The notes: generated from the letters alone by a model not told the origin. A DNA stretch of 64,000 bases from Rhodothermales bacterium (GCA_041391505.1 JAWKNW010000002.1:62001-126000), one strand, 5' to 3'. Counted from the first letter of the stretch, positions 46,401 through 55,380 are shown. Numbers and translations are program-made.

Positions 46401-47045
46401 GGTGACCACCCGATCTCGGGCGGCGACAACGACCCCTTCACCGACTGGGTCTACTGGAATCTCCCCGAAGACCAGACGGCCGGAGAGGCGGGCTACCGGG
46501 CGTTTTTCTCGGGAGCAACCACGCAGACGGGTGGCGAAGTGTTCGCCCGCACGGTTCTGGTGAACTTCAACGGTGGTACGCTGCCGGATGTCAACGCGCC
46601 GCTGCCGGAGCCGGGCACCGTCTTTCGGATCTACACGAACAAGGCGCCCAGGGCCGGCGACGTCTTCACCATCGACACCCGGGGGTTCGGGGTGAGCGAG
46701 CCGGATGGGCCGGCGGACCTCGACGCGATCGGCATCGTCCCCAACCCCTACGTCGGCGCCTCGATCTACGAGCGGACCCGGAGTACCGACGAAGTCCGCT
46801 TCACCAATCTGCCTCCGGAGGCCACGATCCGCGTCTTTACCCTGAACGGGACGCTGGTGAAGACGATCCGCAAAAACAGTCCCGACCGGTTCGTCCGCTG
46901 GGACCTGCGCACCGACAACGACCTGCCCATCGGCAGCGGCATCTACCTGATCCACGTCGAGGTCCCCGGCGCGGGCGGGCGGACCCTCAAGTTCGCCGTC
47001 GTCAAAAAGAAGGTGAACCCGAGCGGGGTGGTGGAGGGGCAATAA
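43491..47045 (+). CDS. Large T9SS-type surface protein, tandem paralog 1
   Basis: 1184 residues from ATG 43491, chosen because it leads directly to a signal peptide (GLAGLLLLVCTSPSTTRAQ); an ATG at 43458 is also in frame. The N-terminal block AYLDVNNVRARILNNGGLFY, then NAIFATNIWIGGLVGNE and STYGPWEFWAGPLDENGNPP-like sequence, belongs to an uncharacterised but recurrent family of T9SS cargo. DDDGDGEVDEAG is a Ca-binding-type loop. An Fn3-like region follows (REVVLEWSNPPTSNNYLDGY). The C-terminus (IGIVPNPYVGASIYE, VRFTNLPPEATIRVFTLNG, GSGIYLIHVE, LKFAVVK) is a T9SS type A-like sorting domain. Function unknown. The gene at 47320 is its tandem copy, with near-identical DNA in two long 3' blocks. 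Confidence 0.85.
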   Translation: MRPQRTLAGRDRTIGLAGLLLLVCTSPSTTRAQALGSCEPALAEAYLDVNNVRARILNNGGLFYRGEPHVYNVPKGSSSNAIFATNIWIGGLVGNETVPRVAGSMYGPWEFWAGPLDENGNPPGDCSEYDRLYSVYRADIEAYEATGVSTDDLRDWPTGLGAPTLAPPRNRIDDDGDGEVDEAGEEIAFDINVPLAERTNRVIDLAAGERPAILGDQTIWWVMNDLGNVHERSDGLPLGVEVHGMAFAFVQPTGLRSATTPGFGPLSDMTLYRYTVFNRNDRILQKTYFTIWSDPDLGDFADDYVGSDTTLGIGYVYNSDNEDLSGEGYGSPPPAVGYDFFQGPIVPSPGDTARVRDRLLPDMRNLQMTSFAFYYGGGCVTCEPIVAQDFYYYMQARWRDGQRFTYGGNGRDVVGGGSTVPTSFMYSGDPFTNTGWTEGNPDPFNHAVPPINPGDRRFLQSTGPFTIEPGQSQEIVFGVVFARGTDNFESVAAMRRADRAGQAFVDAGFRQATPPDKPELTATAIDREVVLEWSNPPTSNNYLDGYLQLSPLAQTAIDAPLAERSYAFEGYDIIQYADAADTVGAVIATYDVVNGVTRIVEGLPNELNEELARGTDSGIQHFHRLQNLTNYRTYHFGVRAYAYNETSFPRILRGPVARVTVTPARPMDDAAETAVEAAEDFEAPDLVGVPNGLTDGRIWADIINPARVREATYTVEFYDIEVNAPASVEDENNLDPAPARAEKTLRTTATTYDIKRNGAVVFDGSATGRPAPFREDVAQIDGLRFSVIAPEPGIKGFAAVANHAGPIDPPDMAAFAFNNSGFPVLEGTLTPEGSYPSNDRPTEGVQQALSPARWGFHKGGGTSINFGPADDGGTFLGRAVRNDNIERLGLFDWEMRFTQACADGIDGVIEETDCLAWRAFEDGAIVEVPFSLWRVGAGTFSDPSDDVRLIPGICEEACDAGTDPLVFDLGGDHPISGGDNDPFTDWVYWNLPEDQTAGEAGYRAFFSGATTQTGGEVFARTVLVNFNGGTLPDVNAPLPEPGTVFRIYTNKAPRAGDVFTIDTRGFGVSEPDGPADLDAIGIVPNPYVGASIYERTRSTDEVRFTNLPPEATIRVFTLNGTLVKTIRKNSPDRFVRWDLRTDNDLPIGSGIYLIHVEVPGAGGRTLKFAVVKKKVNPSGVVEGQ

Positions 47046-47090
47046 ATGGAATCCATTATCACGAACACCCCAAAAAAATGATTGTCATCT

Positions 47091-47292
47091 CGACCGCTTC
47101 CCCGCGGATGCGGGGAGAAGCGGAGAGACCTCCCGATGAATAACGCCATGCCAACAATGAACATGTCGTGCATGACTCGGGGAGGTCTCTCCGCGCGCCA
47201 TCGCAGAGGCGCTGGCTTGGTCGAGATGACAATGCTCTGAACGGGGAGGTCTCGCGCGCCATCGCAGAGGCGCTGGCTTGGTCGAGATAACA
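47091..47292. repeat. Palindromic intergenic element, copy 1, with duplicated right half
   Basis: The outer arms ATTGTCATCTCGACC (47091-47105) and GGTCGAGATGACAAT (47219-47233) are perfect inverted repeats. Inside lie a TCCCCGC/GCGGGGA hairpin, the inner arms GCGGAGAGACCTCCC / GGGGAGGTCTCTCCGC and a GCGCC/GGCGC hairpin. After 47233 the right half (from CGGGGAGGTCTC to GTCGAGAT) is repeated as an imperfect direct copy of about 50 bp that ends near 47292. The element fills almost the whole gap between the two paralogs. It shares its arms with the copy at 62738. Confidence 0.88.
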
Positions 47293-47319
47293 CTATTGGA
47301 ATACAGGAAACGGACTGTT

Positions 47320-50300
47320 ATGAGCTCCTTTGGTCGCATGCATAAACTACTCCTCCTCATCGCCCTGCTGACCCTCGCCGGCAGCGTGCGGGCCCAGACC
47401 GTCGGCTCCTGTGAGCGCGCGCTCGGAGACGCGTACCTCGACGTCAACAACGTACGTGCCCGCATTCTGAACAACGGCGGGTTGTTCTACCGGGGCGAGC
47501 CGCACGTCTACAACGTCCCGAAAAGCTCTCCGTCCAACGCCATCTTTTCGACCAACATCTGGATCGGCGGCTTTGTAGGGAACGAGACCGTGCCGCGCAT
47601 GGCGGGCTCCACCTACGGCCCGTGGGAATTCTGGGCCGGTCCGCTCGATGAAAACGGCAACCCGCCGCTCGACTGCGCGGCGTACGACCGGCTCTACAGC
47701 GTCTACCGCGACGACATCGCCGCCTACGAAAAGACCGGCAAGGCCACCGACGACCTGCGTGAATGGCCCACCGGTCTCGGCGCGCCGACGCTGGCGCCGC
47801 CGAAGAACCGGATCGATGACGACGGCGACGGCGAGATCGACGAGGCCGGCGAGGAGATCGCGTTCGACATCACCGTCCCGCTCGCCGAACGCAAAGACCG
47901 GGTCATCGACCTTGAGGCCGGCGAGCGGCCGGCCATCATCGGCGACCAGATGATCTGGTGGGTGATGAACGACCTCGGCAATACCCACGAGCGCAGCCGC
48001 GGCGAGCCCGTCGGCGTCGAGGTGCACGGCTCCGCCTTCGCCTTCAAGCAGGAGTTCAGGGCCGATGCTGCCCGTTCCTTTTCCCTCTCGCCGATCGGCG
48101 ACGCCACCTACTACCGCTACCGCATCTTCTACCGCAACACGCAGCCGCTGGAGCGGGCCTTTTTCGGGATCAAGGTCGACCCCGACCTCGGCGACTTCGC
48201 GGACGACTACGTGGGGTCGGATACCACGCTGGGCCTCGGGTATGTTTATAACTCAGACAATGACGACGTCAGCGGCGAAGGGTACGGCAGCCCGCCGCCG
48301 GCGGTGGGCTTCGACTTCCTGCGCGGCCCCATCGTCCCCTCCCCCGGCGACACGGCACGTCTTGGCGAACGCCGCATCCCCGACTACCGCAACCTCACCA
48401 TGACGGCGTTCGGCGGCATCTGGAAAGGCGCCAACACATGCGGAGACCCGACTTACGCGCTTGACTACTACTATGAAATGGACGGGCGCTGCAAGGATGG
48501 AAGCCGCTGGTCCGTCGGCGGATGGGGCTATCCGGGAGAGGTATCCAACATCCCGACCAACTTCCTTTTCCACGGCGACCCGTACACCAACACGGGCTGG
48601 ACCGAGCGCAACCCTAACCCATTTACCAACGCCGACCCCCCCAGAAGCCCGGGAGACCGGCGATTTATGGTATCCACGGGTCCATTTACCATCAACCCGT
48701 CGGACGAACAGGAGCTGTTCTTCGCCGTGGTCTATGCGAAAGGCACCGATAACTGGGAATCGGTCGAGGCGCTGCGGCGTGCGGATGCCTCGGTTCAGGC
48801 CCTGTTCGACAACGACTTCCGGCTGGCCGAGCGGCCCGACGCCCCGGAGGTGACGGTCACCGCCATCGACCGCGAGGTCGTCCTCGAATGGAGCAACCCG
48901 CCCACCTCCAACAACTACCTCGACGGGTACCAGCAGCTCTCCCCGCTCGCCCAGACCGCCATCGACGCACCGCTCGCGGAACGGTCGTACGCTTTCGAAG
49001 GCTACGACATTATCCAATACGCCGACGCGGCCGACACCGTCGGTGCCGTCGTCGCCACGTACGACCTCGTCAACGGCGTCACGACGATCATCGAGGGCCT
49101 GCCCAACAGTTTCCACTACGAACTGGCACGCGGCACCGACAGCGGCGTCCAGCATTTCCATCGCGTTCAGAAGCTGACCAACTACAATACCTATCACTTC
49201 GGGGTGCGGGCGTATGCCTACAACGAGGCGACCTTTCCGAGCATCATCCAGGGCGCCATCACACGCGTGACCGTCACGCCGGCCCGGCCGATGGACGACG
49301 CCGCCGAGGCCGCCGTGGAGGCCGCCGAAGACTTCGCCGAGCCCGACTTCCCCGGCGTGCCCTCCACCCAGACCGATGGCCGCGTCTGGGCCGACATCGT
49401 CAACCCGGCGCGTGTCCAGGATGCCCTCTACACGGTCGAGTTCTACGATATCGACGTCGACACCGAGGCCTCCGCCGGCGAAGCGGGCGTCGTCGACCCC
49501 GCCCCCGCCCGCGCCGAGAAGACCCTCCGCACCACCGCCACCACGTACGACATCAAGCGCAACGGCGCCGTCGTCTTCGACGGCTCGGCCACCGGCCGGC
49601 CGGCGCCCTTCCGCGAGGACGTCGCCCAGATCGACGGCCTGCGCTTCAGCGTGATTGCCCCCGAACCCGGCATCAAGGGCTTCGCCGCCGTGGCGAACCA
49701 TGCCGGCCCGATCGACCCGCCCGACATGGCGGCCTTCGCCTTCAACAGCTCGGGCTTCCCGGTCCTCGAAGGTACCCTCACGCCGGAAGGTTCGTACCCA
49801 TCCAACGACCGCCCGACCGAGGGCGTCCAGCAGGCACTCAGCGCGGCCAGGTGGGGCTTTCACGCGGGTGGCGCTTCGAGCATCAACTTCGGCTCCACGA
49901 GCGATGGCACGACCTTTCTCGGCCGCGCAGTGCGCAACGACAACACCGAGCGCCTCGGCCTCTTCGACTGGGAGATGCGCTTCACGCAGGCCTGCGCCGA
50001 CGGCATCGACGGCGTGATCGAAGAAACGGACTGCCTGGCCTTGCGCGCCTTCGATGACGGCGCCATCGTCGAGGTGCCGTTCTCGCTCTGGCGCGTGGGC
50101 GTCGGCACGTTCGAGGACCCGTCGGACGATCTTCGGCTGATCCCGTATATCTGCGAGGAAGCCTGCGGAGCCGGCACGGATTCGCTCGTGTACGACCTCG
50201 GCGGCGACCACCCGATCTCGGGCGGCGACAACGATCCCTTCACCGACTGGATCTACTGGAATCTCCCCGAAGACCAGACGGCCGGAGAGGCGGGCTACCG

Positions 50301-50844
50301 GGCGTTTTTCTCGGGAGCAACCACGCAGAGGGGTGGCGAAGTGTTCGCCCGCACGGTTCTGGTGAACTTCAACGGCGGGGTGTGGCCGGATGTCAACGCG
50401 CCGCTGCCGGAGCCGGGCACCGTCTTTCGGATCTACACGAACAAGGCGCCCAGGGCCGGCGACGTCTTCACCATCGACACCCGGGGGTTCGGGGTGAGCG
50501 AGCCGGATGGGCCGGCGGACCTCGACGCGATCGGCATCGTCCCCAACCCCTACGTCGGCGCCTCGATCTACGAGCGGACCCGGAGTACCGACGAAGTCCG
50601 CTTCACCAACCTGCCTCCGGAGGCCACGATCCGCGTCTTTACCCTGAACGGGACGCTGGTGAAGACGATCCGTAAAAACAGTCCCGACCGGTTCATCCGC
50701 TGGGACCTGCGCACCGACAACGACCTGCCCATCGGCAGCGGCATCTACCTGATCCATGTCGAGGTCCCCGGCGTCGGGAGCCAGACGTTGAAGTTCGCCG
50801 TCGTCAAAAAACAGGTGACTCCAAGCGGGGTGCTCGGCAATTAA
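47320..50844 (+). CDS. Large T9SS-type surface protein, tandem paralog 2
   Basis: 1174 residues from ATG 47320 (a second ATG at 47338 is also good), with signal peptide KLLLLIALLTLAGSVRAQ. The domain order equals the gene at 43491: the AYLDVNNVRARILNNGG block, DDDGDGEIDEAG loop, NWESVEALRRAD, REVVLEWSNPPTSNNYLDGY Fn3-like part, ETDCLALRAFDDGAIVEVPF region and the sorting-like end VPNPYVGASIYERTRSTDEV to LKFAVVKK. The middle (about nt 48050-48840) differs clearly from paralog 1, while 49490-49830 and 50220-50780 match it almost base for base. It overlaps the convergent quinoprotein gene by 4 bp. Function unknown; a surface role is inferred. Confidence 0.85.
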   Translation: MSSFGRMHKLLLLIALLTLAGSVRAQTVGSCERALGDAYLDVNNVRARILNNGGLFYRGEPHVYNVPKSSPSNAIFSTNIWIGGFVGNETVPRMAGSTYGPWEFWAGPLDENGNPPLDCAAYDRLYSVYRDDIAAYEKTGKATDDLREWPTGLGAPTLAPPKNRIDDDGDGEIDEAGEEIAFDITVPLAERKDRVIDLEAGERPAIIGDQMIWWVMNDLGNTHERSRGEPVGVEVHGSAFAFKQEFRADAARSFSLSPIGDATYYRYRIFYRNTQPLERAFFGIKVDPDLGDFADDYVGSDTTLGLGYVYNSDNDDVSGEGYGSPPPAVGFDFLRGPIVPSPGDTARLGERRIPDYRNLTMTAFGGIWKGANTCGDPTYALDYYYEMDGRCKDGSRWSVGGWGYPGEVSNIPTNFLFHGDPYTNTGWTERNPNPFTNADPPRSPGDRRFMVSTGPFTINPSDEQELFFAVVYAKGTDNWESVEALRRADASVQALFDNDFRLAERPDAPEVTVTAIDREVVLEWSNPPTSNNYLDGYQQLSPLAQTAIDAPLAERSYAFEGYDIIQYADAADTVGAVVATYDLVNGVTTIIEGLPNSFHYELARGTDSGVQHFHRVQKLTNYNTYHFGVRAYAYNEATFPSIIQGAITRVTVTPARPMDDAAEAAVEAAEDFAEPDFPGVPSTQTDGRVWADIVNPARVQDALYTVEFYDIDVDTEASAGEAGVVDPAPARAEKTLRTTATTYDIKRNGAVVFDGSATGRPAPFREDVAQIDGLRFSVIAPEPGIKGFAAVANHAGPIDPPDMAAFAFNSSGFPVLEGTLTPEGSYPSNDRPTEGVQQALSAARWGFHAGGASSINFGSTSDGTTFLGRAVRNDNTERLGLFDWEMRFTQACADGIDGVIEETDCLALRAFDDGAIVEVPFSLWRVGVGTFEDPSDDLRLIPYICEEACGAGTDSLVYDLGGDHPISGGDNDPFTDWIYWNLPEDQTAGEAGYRAFFSGATTQRGGEVFARTVLVNFNGGVWPDVNAPLPEPGTVFRIYTNKAPRAGDVFTIDTRGFGVSEPDGPADLDAIGIVPNPYVGASIYERTRSTDEVRFTNLPPEATIRVFTLNGTLVKTIRKNSPDRFIRWDLRTDNDLPIGSGIYLIHVEVPGVGSQTLKFAVVKKQVTPSGVLGN

Positions 50845-52709
50845 GGGGCTTCCGGCAGCGCGAACGCCAGGTAGGCGTTGCCCTGCTTCGTCCCCGCCTT
50901 CCCGCCGCCGCCGGCCGCGATAACGACGTACTGCCGGCCGTCCACCGCGTACGTCGCCGGCGTGGCGTAGCCGCCGGCGGGCAGCTGGTACTCCCAGAGC
51001 ACCTCGCCGGTGCGTTGATGAAACGCGCGGATGCGCTCGTCGCGCGTGGCGCCGATGAACACGAGCCCGCCGGCGGTGGCGATCGGCCCGCCGATGTTGA
51101 AGGTGCCGGTTGGCGGCAGGCCGCGGGCTTCGAGTTCGGGGTAGGTGCCGAGCGGCACCTGCCACACGATTTCGCCGGCGTTGAGGTCGATCCCGTTCAT
51201 CGTCCCCCAGGGGCGTTTGGAGATGGGAAAGCCCTCGGGATCGTACACCTCGATGTGCCCGTCGGCCACCCAGTCGAAATCGTGGTTCGCGTTGGCCGGC
51301 GCCGGCTGCATCGTCATCGTCTCGGGCTCGTTGCTGGCGTTGACGAAAAACATGCCGGTCGCCGGGTTCACCGCCCCGCCGCCCCAGTCGGTGCCGCCGT
51401 TGAACTGCGGCGAATAGATGGCGCCGTCCACCGTGGGCGGCTGGAAGAGCACGGAAGGACCGTACCGGTCGAACAGGCGCGCCTTGATGTCCGCCGTGGC
51501 TTCGGGGGTGAGATCGGTGATGTCGGCCTCGGTGAAGCCCTGTCTGGCATAGGCCGGCGGCTTCGTCGGGAACGGCTGCGTCGGCCAGGACTGCTCGCCG
51601 GGGATGGCCGACTGCGGCACGGGGCGTTCCTCGACGGGGAAGATGGGCTCGCCGGTTACCCGGTCGAGCACAAAAAGGTGCCCCATCTTGGTGGTTTGCG
51701 CCAGCGCCGGCCGCAGCTGCCCGTCGATCCGGAGATCGACGAGGGTGGGCGCCGACGGGAGGTCGTAGTCCCACAGATCGTGATGCACGGCCTGAAAGTG
51801 CCAGATGCGCTCCCCGGTCCGCGCGTCGAGGGCGAGCAGGGTGTTGGCGAAGAGGTTGACGCCGATCCGGTCCGACCCGTTGTGGTCGTACGTGGCCGAG
51901 CCGGTCGGGACGTAGACGACGCCCCGCTCGGGATCGAGGCTCATCCCGCTCCAGTTGTTGACGCCGCCGACGTGCTTCCACGCGTCGGGCGACCACGTGT
52001 CGTACCCGTATTCGCCCGGCCGGGGGACGGTACGAAAGACCCAGGCGAGCGCGCCGGTGCGGACATTGAAGGCGCGGATATCGCCGGGCGGAACGTTGAG
52101 GATGCCGTCGCCGGAGGACGACCCGATGATGAGCAGGTCCTCGAAGATCGCCCCGGGCGAGGTGGCGCTCATGGAGCGGCTGCCGAGGTCGCGGTCGATC
52201 CCGACTTTAAAGTCCACCGAGCCGTTTTCGCCGAACGACGGGACGGGCCGGCCGGTCCCCGCGTCGAGCGCAAAAAGCCGCCCCCCCGCGACATAAAAGA
52301 GCCGGCGGTCGGTGCCGTCGGCCCAGTACGTCAGTCCGCGGCCGTGCGGCTGCCCGTTCCAGGGGCGGACCCCGTAGTCGTCCGGATCGAAAAACCAGCG
52401 CATCGCCCCCGTGGCCGCGTCGAGCGCGAAGGCGCGCAGACCGGGCGACAGCGCGTAGAGCACGCCGTCGATGACGATGGGATTGCATTCGATGGTGAGA
52501 CGCTCGTCGCCGGGCGGCTCGAAGGTCCAGGCCAGCTCGAGCCGGGCGACGTTACTCGTGTCGATCTGGGCCAGCGAAGAGAAACCCTGCGAGCCGGCGT
52601 CGCCGCGGTAGACGGGCCAATCTTCGGGTTGCGCCGGCGAGGGCGAGGAGCATCCGATCGCGAGGGCGGCGATCGGGAGGCATGCGGCGAGGGCGTACTT
52701 CGCAGTCAT
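50841..52709 (-). CDS. PQQ-dependent dehydrogenase-like quinoprotein (lipoprotein)
   Basis: 622 residues from ATG 52709. The signal MTAKYALAACLPIAALAIGC has a lipobox Cys20. The mature part begins DWPVYRGDAGSQGFSSLAQI, the standard start of membrane glucose-dehydrogenase-type quinoproteins, then repeated propeller W-motifs (ALDAATGAMRWFF, ALDAGTGRPV, AFNVRTGALAWVF, ALDARTGERIWHFQ, VLDRVTGEPIFPVEE, AFHQRTGEVLWEYQ). The substrate-side block AVHHDLWDYDLPSAPTLVDL is intact. There is no C-x-x-C-H haem motif and no membrane domain, so electrons would pass to a separate acceptor. It should oxidise a sugar or alcohol in the periplasm using PQQ. No PQQ biosynthesis genes are visible here. Confidence 0.92.
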   Translation of the reverse strand: MTAKYALAACLPIAALAIGCSSPSPAQPEDWPVYRGDAGSQGFSSLAQIDTSNVARLELAWTFEPPGDERLTIECNPIVIDGVLYALSPGLRAFALDAATGAMRWFFDPDDYGVRPWNGQPHGRGLTYWADGTDRRLFYVAGGRLFALDAGTGRPVPSFGENGSVDFKVGIDRDLGSRSMSATSPGAIFEDLLIIGSSSGDGILNVPPGDIRAFNVRTGALAWVFRTVPRPGEYGYDTWSPDAWKHVGGVNNWSGMSLDPERGVVYVPTGSATYDHNGSDRIGVNLFANTLLALDARTGERIWHFQAVHHDLWDYDLPSAPTLVDLRIDGQLRPALAQTTKMGHLFVLDRVTGEPIFPVEERPVPQSAIPGEQSWPTQPFPTKPPAYARQGFTEADITDLTPEATADIKARLFDRYGPSVLFQPPTVDGAIYSPQFNGGTDWGGGAVNPATGMFFVNASNEPETMTMQPAPANANHDFDWVADGHIEVYDPEGFPISKRPWGTMNGIDLNAGEIVWQVPLGTYPELEARGLPPTGTFNIGGPIATAGGLVFIGATRDERIRAFHQRTGEVLWEYQLPAGGYATPATYAVDGRQYVVIAAGGGGKAGTKQGNAYLAFALPEAP

Positions 52710-52864
52710 GGGCGCGGGAGGCAGGTCGATGGGGGCAGCGAACTACAAGGTACTCCGCACCGATCAGACATACATCAGGCTGCGTGCCTCGTCATCCGCT
52801 GCGTGGCGCGTTTCGCGGCGCGCGTAACCTTTCCCGCGGAGCAGCCGTTCTTCGTGCATCCCCG

Positions 52865-52909
52865 GAAATGATACGCCCCGAAACGATACGCCCGGAAACG
52901 ATACAGCCG
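52865..52909. repeat. Three 15-bp tandem repeats
   Basis: GAAATGATACGCCCC, GAAACGATACGCCCG and GAAACGATACAGCCG follow one another at 52865, 52880 and 52895, with one to three differences between units. They lie in the 262-bp gap between divergent genes (starts at 52709 and 52972), so they could affect either promoter. Confidence 0.85.
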
Positions 52910-52971
52910 TACGCGCCGCCTGAAGTGGATCGACCCCGCTGGCCCGAGCACCCCTAAAACGGAACTCTCCC

Positions 52972-55365
52972 ATGCTGAAGAACTACCTGAAAATGGCCGC
53001 CCGCCGGCTGCGGCGCGAGCTGGGTCTGACCTTCATCAACACCACCGGCTTCGCGATCGGGCTGACCTGCTGCCTCCTCATCAGCCTGTATGTGCGGCAC
53101 GAGCTGAGTTACGACCGCTACCACGAGAAGGCCGACCGGATCTACCGCCTGACGACGATAGCCGGCGTCTCGGGGTCGAACACCCACTTCGCCAGCGCCG
53201 CCCCGGTCATGGCGGCCGTGTTGCACGCCGAGTTTCCCGAGGTGGAGGCCGCGGCGCGCGTCATCAGCGGCGCGGAGGTGGTGCGCGTGGGCGACATGCG
53301 GTTTCGGGAGGAGCATTTCTACTACGCGGACTCCACCGTTTTCGAGGTATTCAGCTGGAACTTCATCGCCGGCGACCCCCGGACGGCGCTCGATCGCCCG
53401 AACGATGTCGTTCTGACGCGCACGTCCGCCAGGCGGTACTTCGGCGACGCCAATCCAGTCGGCCGGACCCTCCGTGCCCGGGATACGGACTACACCGTGA
53501 CGGCCGTCATCGAGGATGTCCCCGCCCCTTCCCACTTCCGGTTCGATTTCCTCGCCGCGCTCTCGTCGCTGTCCTACAGCCGGAGCGAGGACTGGCTCGG
53601 GAATATCGATTTCAAGACCTACCTCGTGCTGGCGCCGGGCGCCACGCCCGAGGCGCTCGAAGCCAAGCTGCCGGGGCTGATCGATCGCAACGTCGGCGGG
53701 ATCATCAAACGGCTCGGTGCGCTCTTCGAGCTGGAGCTGCAGCCGCTGACGGACATCCACCTCCACTCGCACCTGCTGAACGAACTGGAGCCCAACAGCA
53801 ACATCACCTACGTGTACATGTTTTCGGCGGTCGCCGTCATCATCCTGCTGCTCGCCTGCATCAACTTCATGAACCTGTCTACCGCGCGCTCCGTCGAGCG
53901 TGCGCGAGAGGTGGGCATGCGCAAGGTGCTGGGCGCCTATCGGCGCGAGCTGGTGATCCAGTTCCTGGCGGAAACCCTCGTGCTGACGCTCGTCGCGTCC
54001 GGCCTCGCGCTGGGGCTGGTCTGGCTGATCCTGCCGGCGTTCAACGGGCTCGTGGAGCGGGATCTATCCCTCGGTTTTGCGGGCAACGGAACGCTGCTCT
54101 TGACCTACCTCGGCGTCACATTGGGGATCGGCGTGCTGGCCGGGAGTTATCCCGCGCTGTTCCTCTCCGGCTTCGCGCCGGTGCGGGTGCTGAAGGGCGC
54201 GTTCAAGACCGGGCTGGCCGGCGTGTGGCTGCGAAAGGGGCTCGTCGTCTTCCAGTTCATGGTCTCGGCGACGCTCATCATCGGCACCTTCGTCGTGCAG
54301 CGGCAACTCGACTATGCTCGAAGCCAGGAGCTTGGTTTCGACAAGGAGCAGGTCATCGTATTGCCCCTCTACCAGGACAGCGCGCTCATGCAGCGCGCGC
54401 GGTCCATCAAGGAAGAGGTGCTGCGGCAGCCGGGCGTGCGGAGCGCCACGGCGGCTAACCATTACCCGGGAGGCCCGGCGAACGATCAGGTATACTTTCC
54501 CGAAGGCAAGGGGCTCGACGAAAGCATCCATCTGTGGGTGTATAGCGTGGATGCGGACTACCTCGAGACCCTGGGCATGACGCTGGCGGAGGGCCGCGAC
54601 TTTTCCGACGCCTTTCCGGGGGATTCTTCGGCGCTGCTCGTCAACCAGACGGCCTTGCGCCAGATCGGGTGGGATACCGCGGAAGGCAAGCGATTCTACG
54701 ACTTCGACGGGGAGAATTTCGAAGAGGATCGCGTCGCGCACCCCATCATCGGGGTGGTAGAGGACTTCCATCTGGAGTCCTTCCACGAGCCGATCCGCCC
54801 CCTCGTGCTACGCGTCGATCCCGGCACGCCGGGCCAGCTGCTCGTTCGCGCGGAAAGCGGGCATCTGCCGGATGTGCTCTCCTACCTGCAGCGCACCTGG
54901 GAATCCACCGCCATCAACGCACCTTTCACCTACAGCTTTCTGGATCAGCGGTTCGAACAGCTCTACCGGACGGACGAGCGACTCGGGGAGATCTTCGGCT
55001 ATTTCGCCGGCTTCGCCATCTTTATCGCCTGCCTCGGCCTGTTCGGGCTCGCCACCTTCACGGCCGAGCAGCGGATCAAGGAAGTGGGCGTGCGGAAGGT
55101 CCTGGGCGCATCCGTCGGCAGCATCGTCGGCCTGCTCTCGAAAGACTTCCTCAAGCTGGTCGGCATCGCGTTCGCCATCGCCGTGCCGCTGGCCTACTTC
55201 AGCATGCAGCGCTGGCTGGCGGGCTTCGCCTACCACGCCGAGATGGGCGCCGGCCTCTTCCTGATCACCGGCGCGCTCGTCGTGGGCATCGCGCTGGCGA
55301 CGGTCAGCTACCATGCCGTACGCGCCGCCCTCGCCGACCCGGTGGAGAGCCTGCGCTGCGAATGA
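52972..55365 (+). CDS. MacB/FtsX-type ABC transporter permease
   Basis: 797 residues from ATG 52972. The start MLKNYLKMAARRLRRELGLT leads into helix 1 (INTTGFAIGLTCCLLISLYV). A MacB periplasmic core domain follows (DRYHEKADRIYRLTTI and DSTVFEVFSWNFIAGDPRTA, then VVLTRTSARRYFGDANPVGR), then three FtsX helices with the ERAREVGMRKVLGAYRREL motif. The second half repeats the arrangement: helix, periplasmic domain (LGMTLAEGRDFSDAFPGDSS), three helices and IKEVGVRKVLGASVGSIVGL. This is the usual 8-helix, 800-residue layout of FCB-group permeases linked to export of lipoproteins, peptides or antimicrobials. No ATPase gene adjoins it, so its partner must be encoded elsewhere. It ends 16 bp from the convergent serine hydrolase gene. 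Confidence 0.93.
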   Translation: MLKNYLKMAARRLRRELGLTFINTTGFAIGLTCCLLISLYVRHELSYDRYHEKADRIYRLTTIAGVSGSNTHFASAAPVMAAVLHAEFPEVEAAARVISGAEVVRVGDMRFREEHFYYADSTVFEVFSWNFIAGDPRTALDRPNDVVLTRTSARRYFGDANPVGRTLRARDTDYTVTAVIEDVPAPSHFRFDFLAALSSLSYSRSEDWLGNIDFKTYLVLAPGATPEALEAKLPGLIDRNVGGIIKRLGALFELELQPLTDIHLHSHLLNELEPNSNITYVYMFSAVAVIILLLACINFMNLSTARSVERAREVGMRKVLGAYRRELVIQFLAETLVLTLVASGLALGLVWLILPAFNGLVERDLSLGFAGNGTLLLTYLGVTLGIGVLAGSYPALFLSGFAPVRVLKGAFKTGLAGVWLRKGLVVFQFMVSATLIIGTFVVQRQLDYARSQELGFDKEQVIVLPLYQDSALMQRARSIKEEVLRQPGVRSATAANHYPGGPANDQVYFPEGKGLDESIHLWVYSVDADYLETLGMTLAEGRDFSDAFPGDSSALLVNQTALRQIGWDTAEGKRFYDFDGENFEEDRVAHPIIGVVEDFHLESFHEPIRPLVLRVDPGTPGQLLVRAESGHLPDVLSYLQRTWESTAINAPFTYSFLDQRFEQLYRTDERLGEIFGYFAGFAIFIACLGLFGLATFTAEQRIKEVGVRKVLGASVGSIVGLLSKDFLKLVGIAFAIAVPLAYFSMQRWLAGFAYHAEMGAGLFLITGALVVGIALATVSYHAVRAALADPVESLRCE

Positions 55366-55380
55366 TCGGTCCGGGCCGCG

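Noticed and set aside
44445..47042. 865-codon minus-strand open frame
   Set aside because: Antisense to surface paralog 1; the same shadow occurs opposite paralog 2, as expected from shared DNA rather than from a gene.
48253..51996. 1247-codon minus-strand open frame
   Set aside because: It runs antisense across paralog 2 and then out of frame through the quinoprotein gene. Both of those have clear domains and signals; this frame has none.
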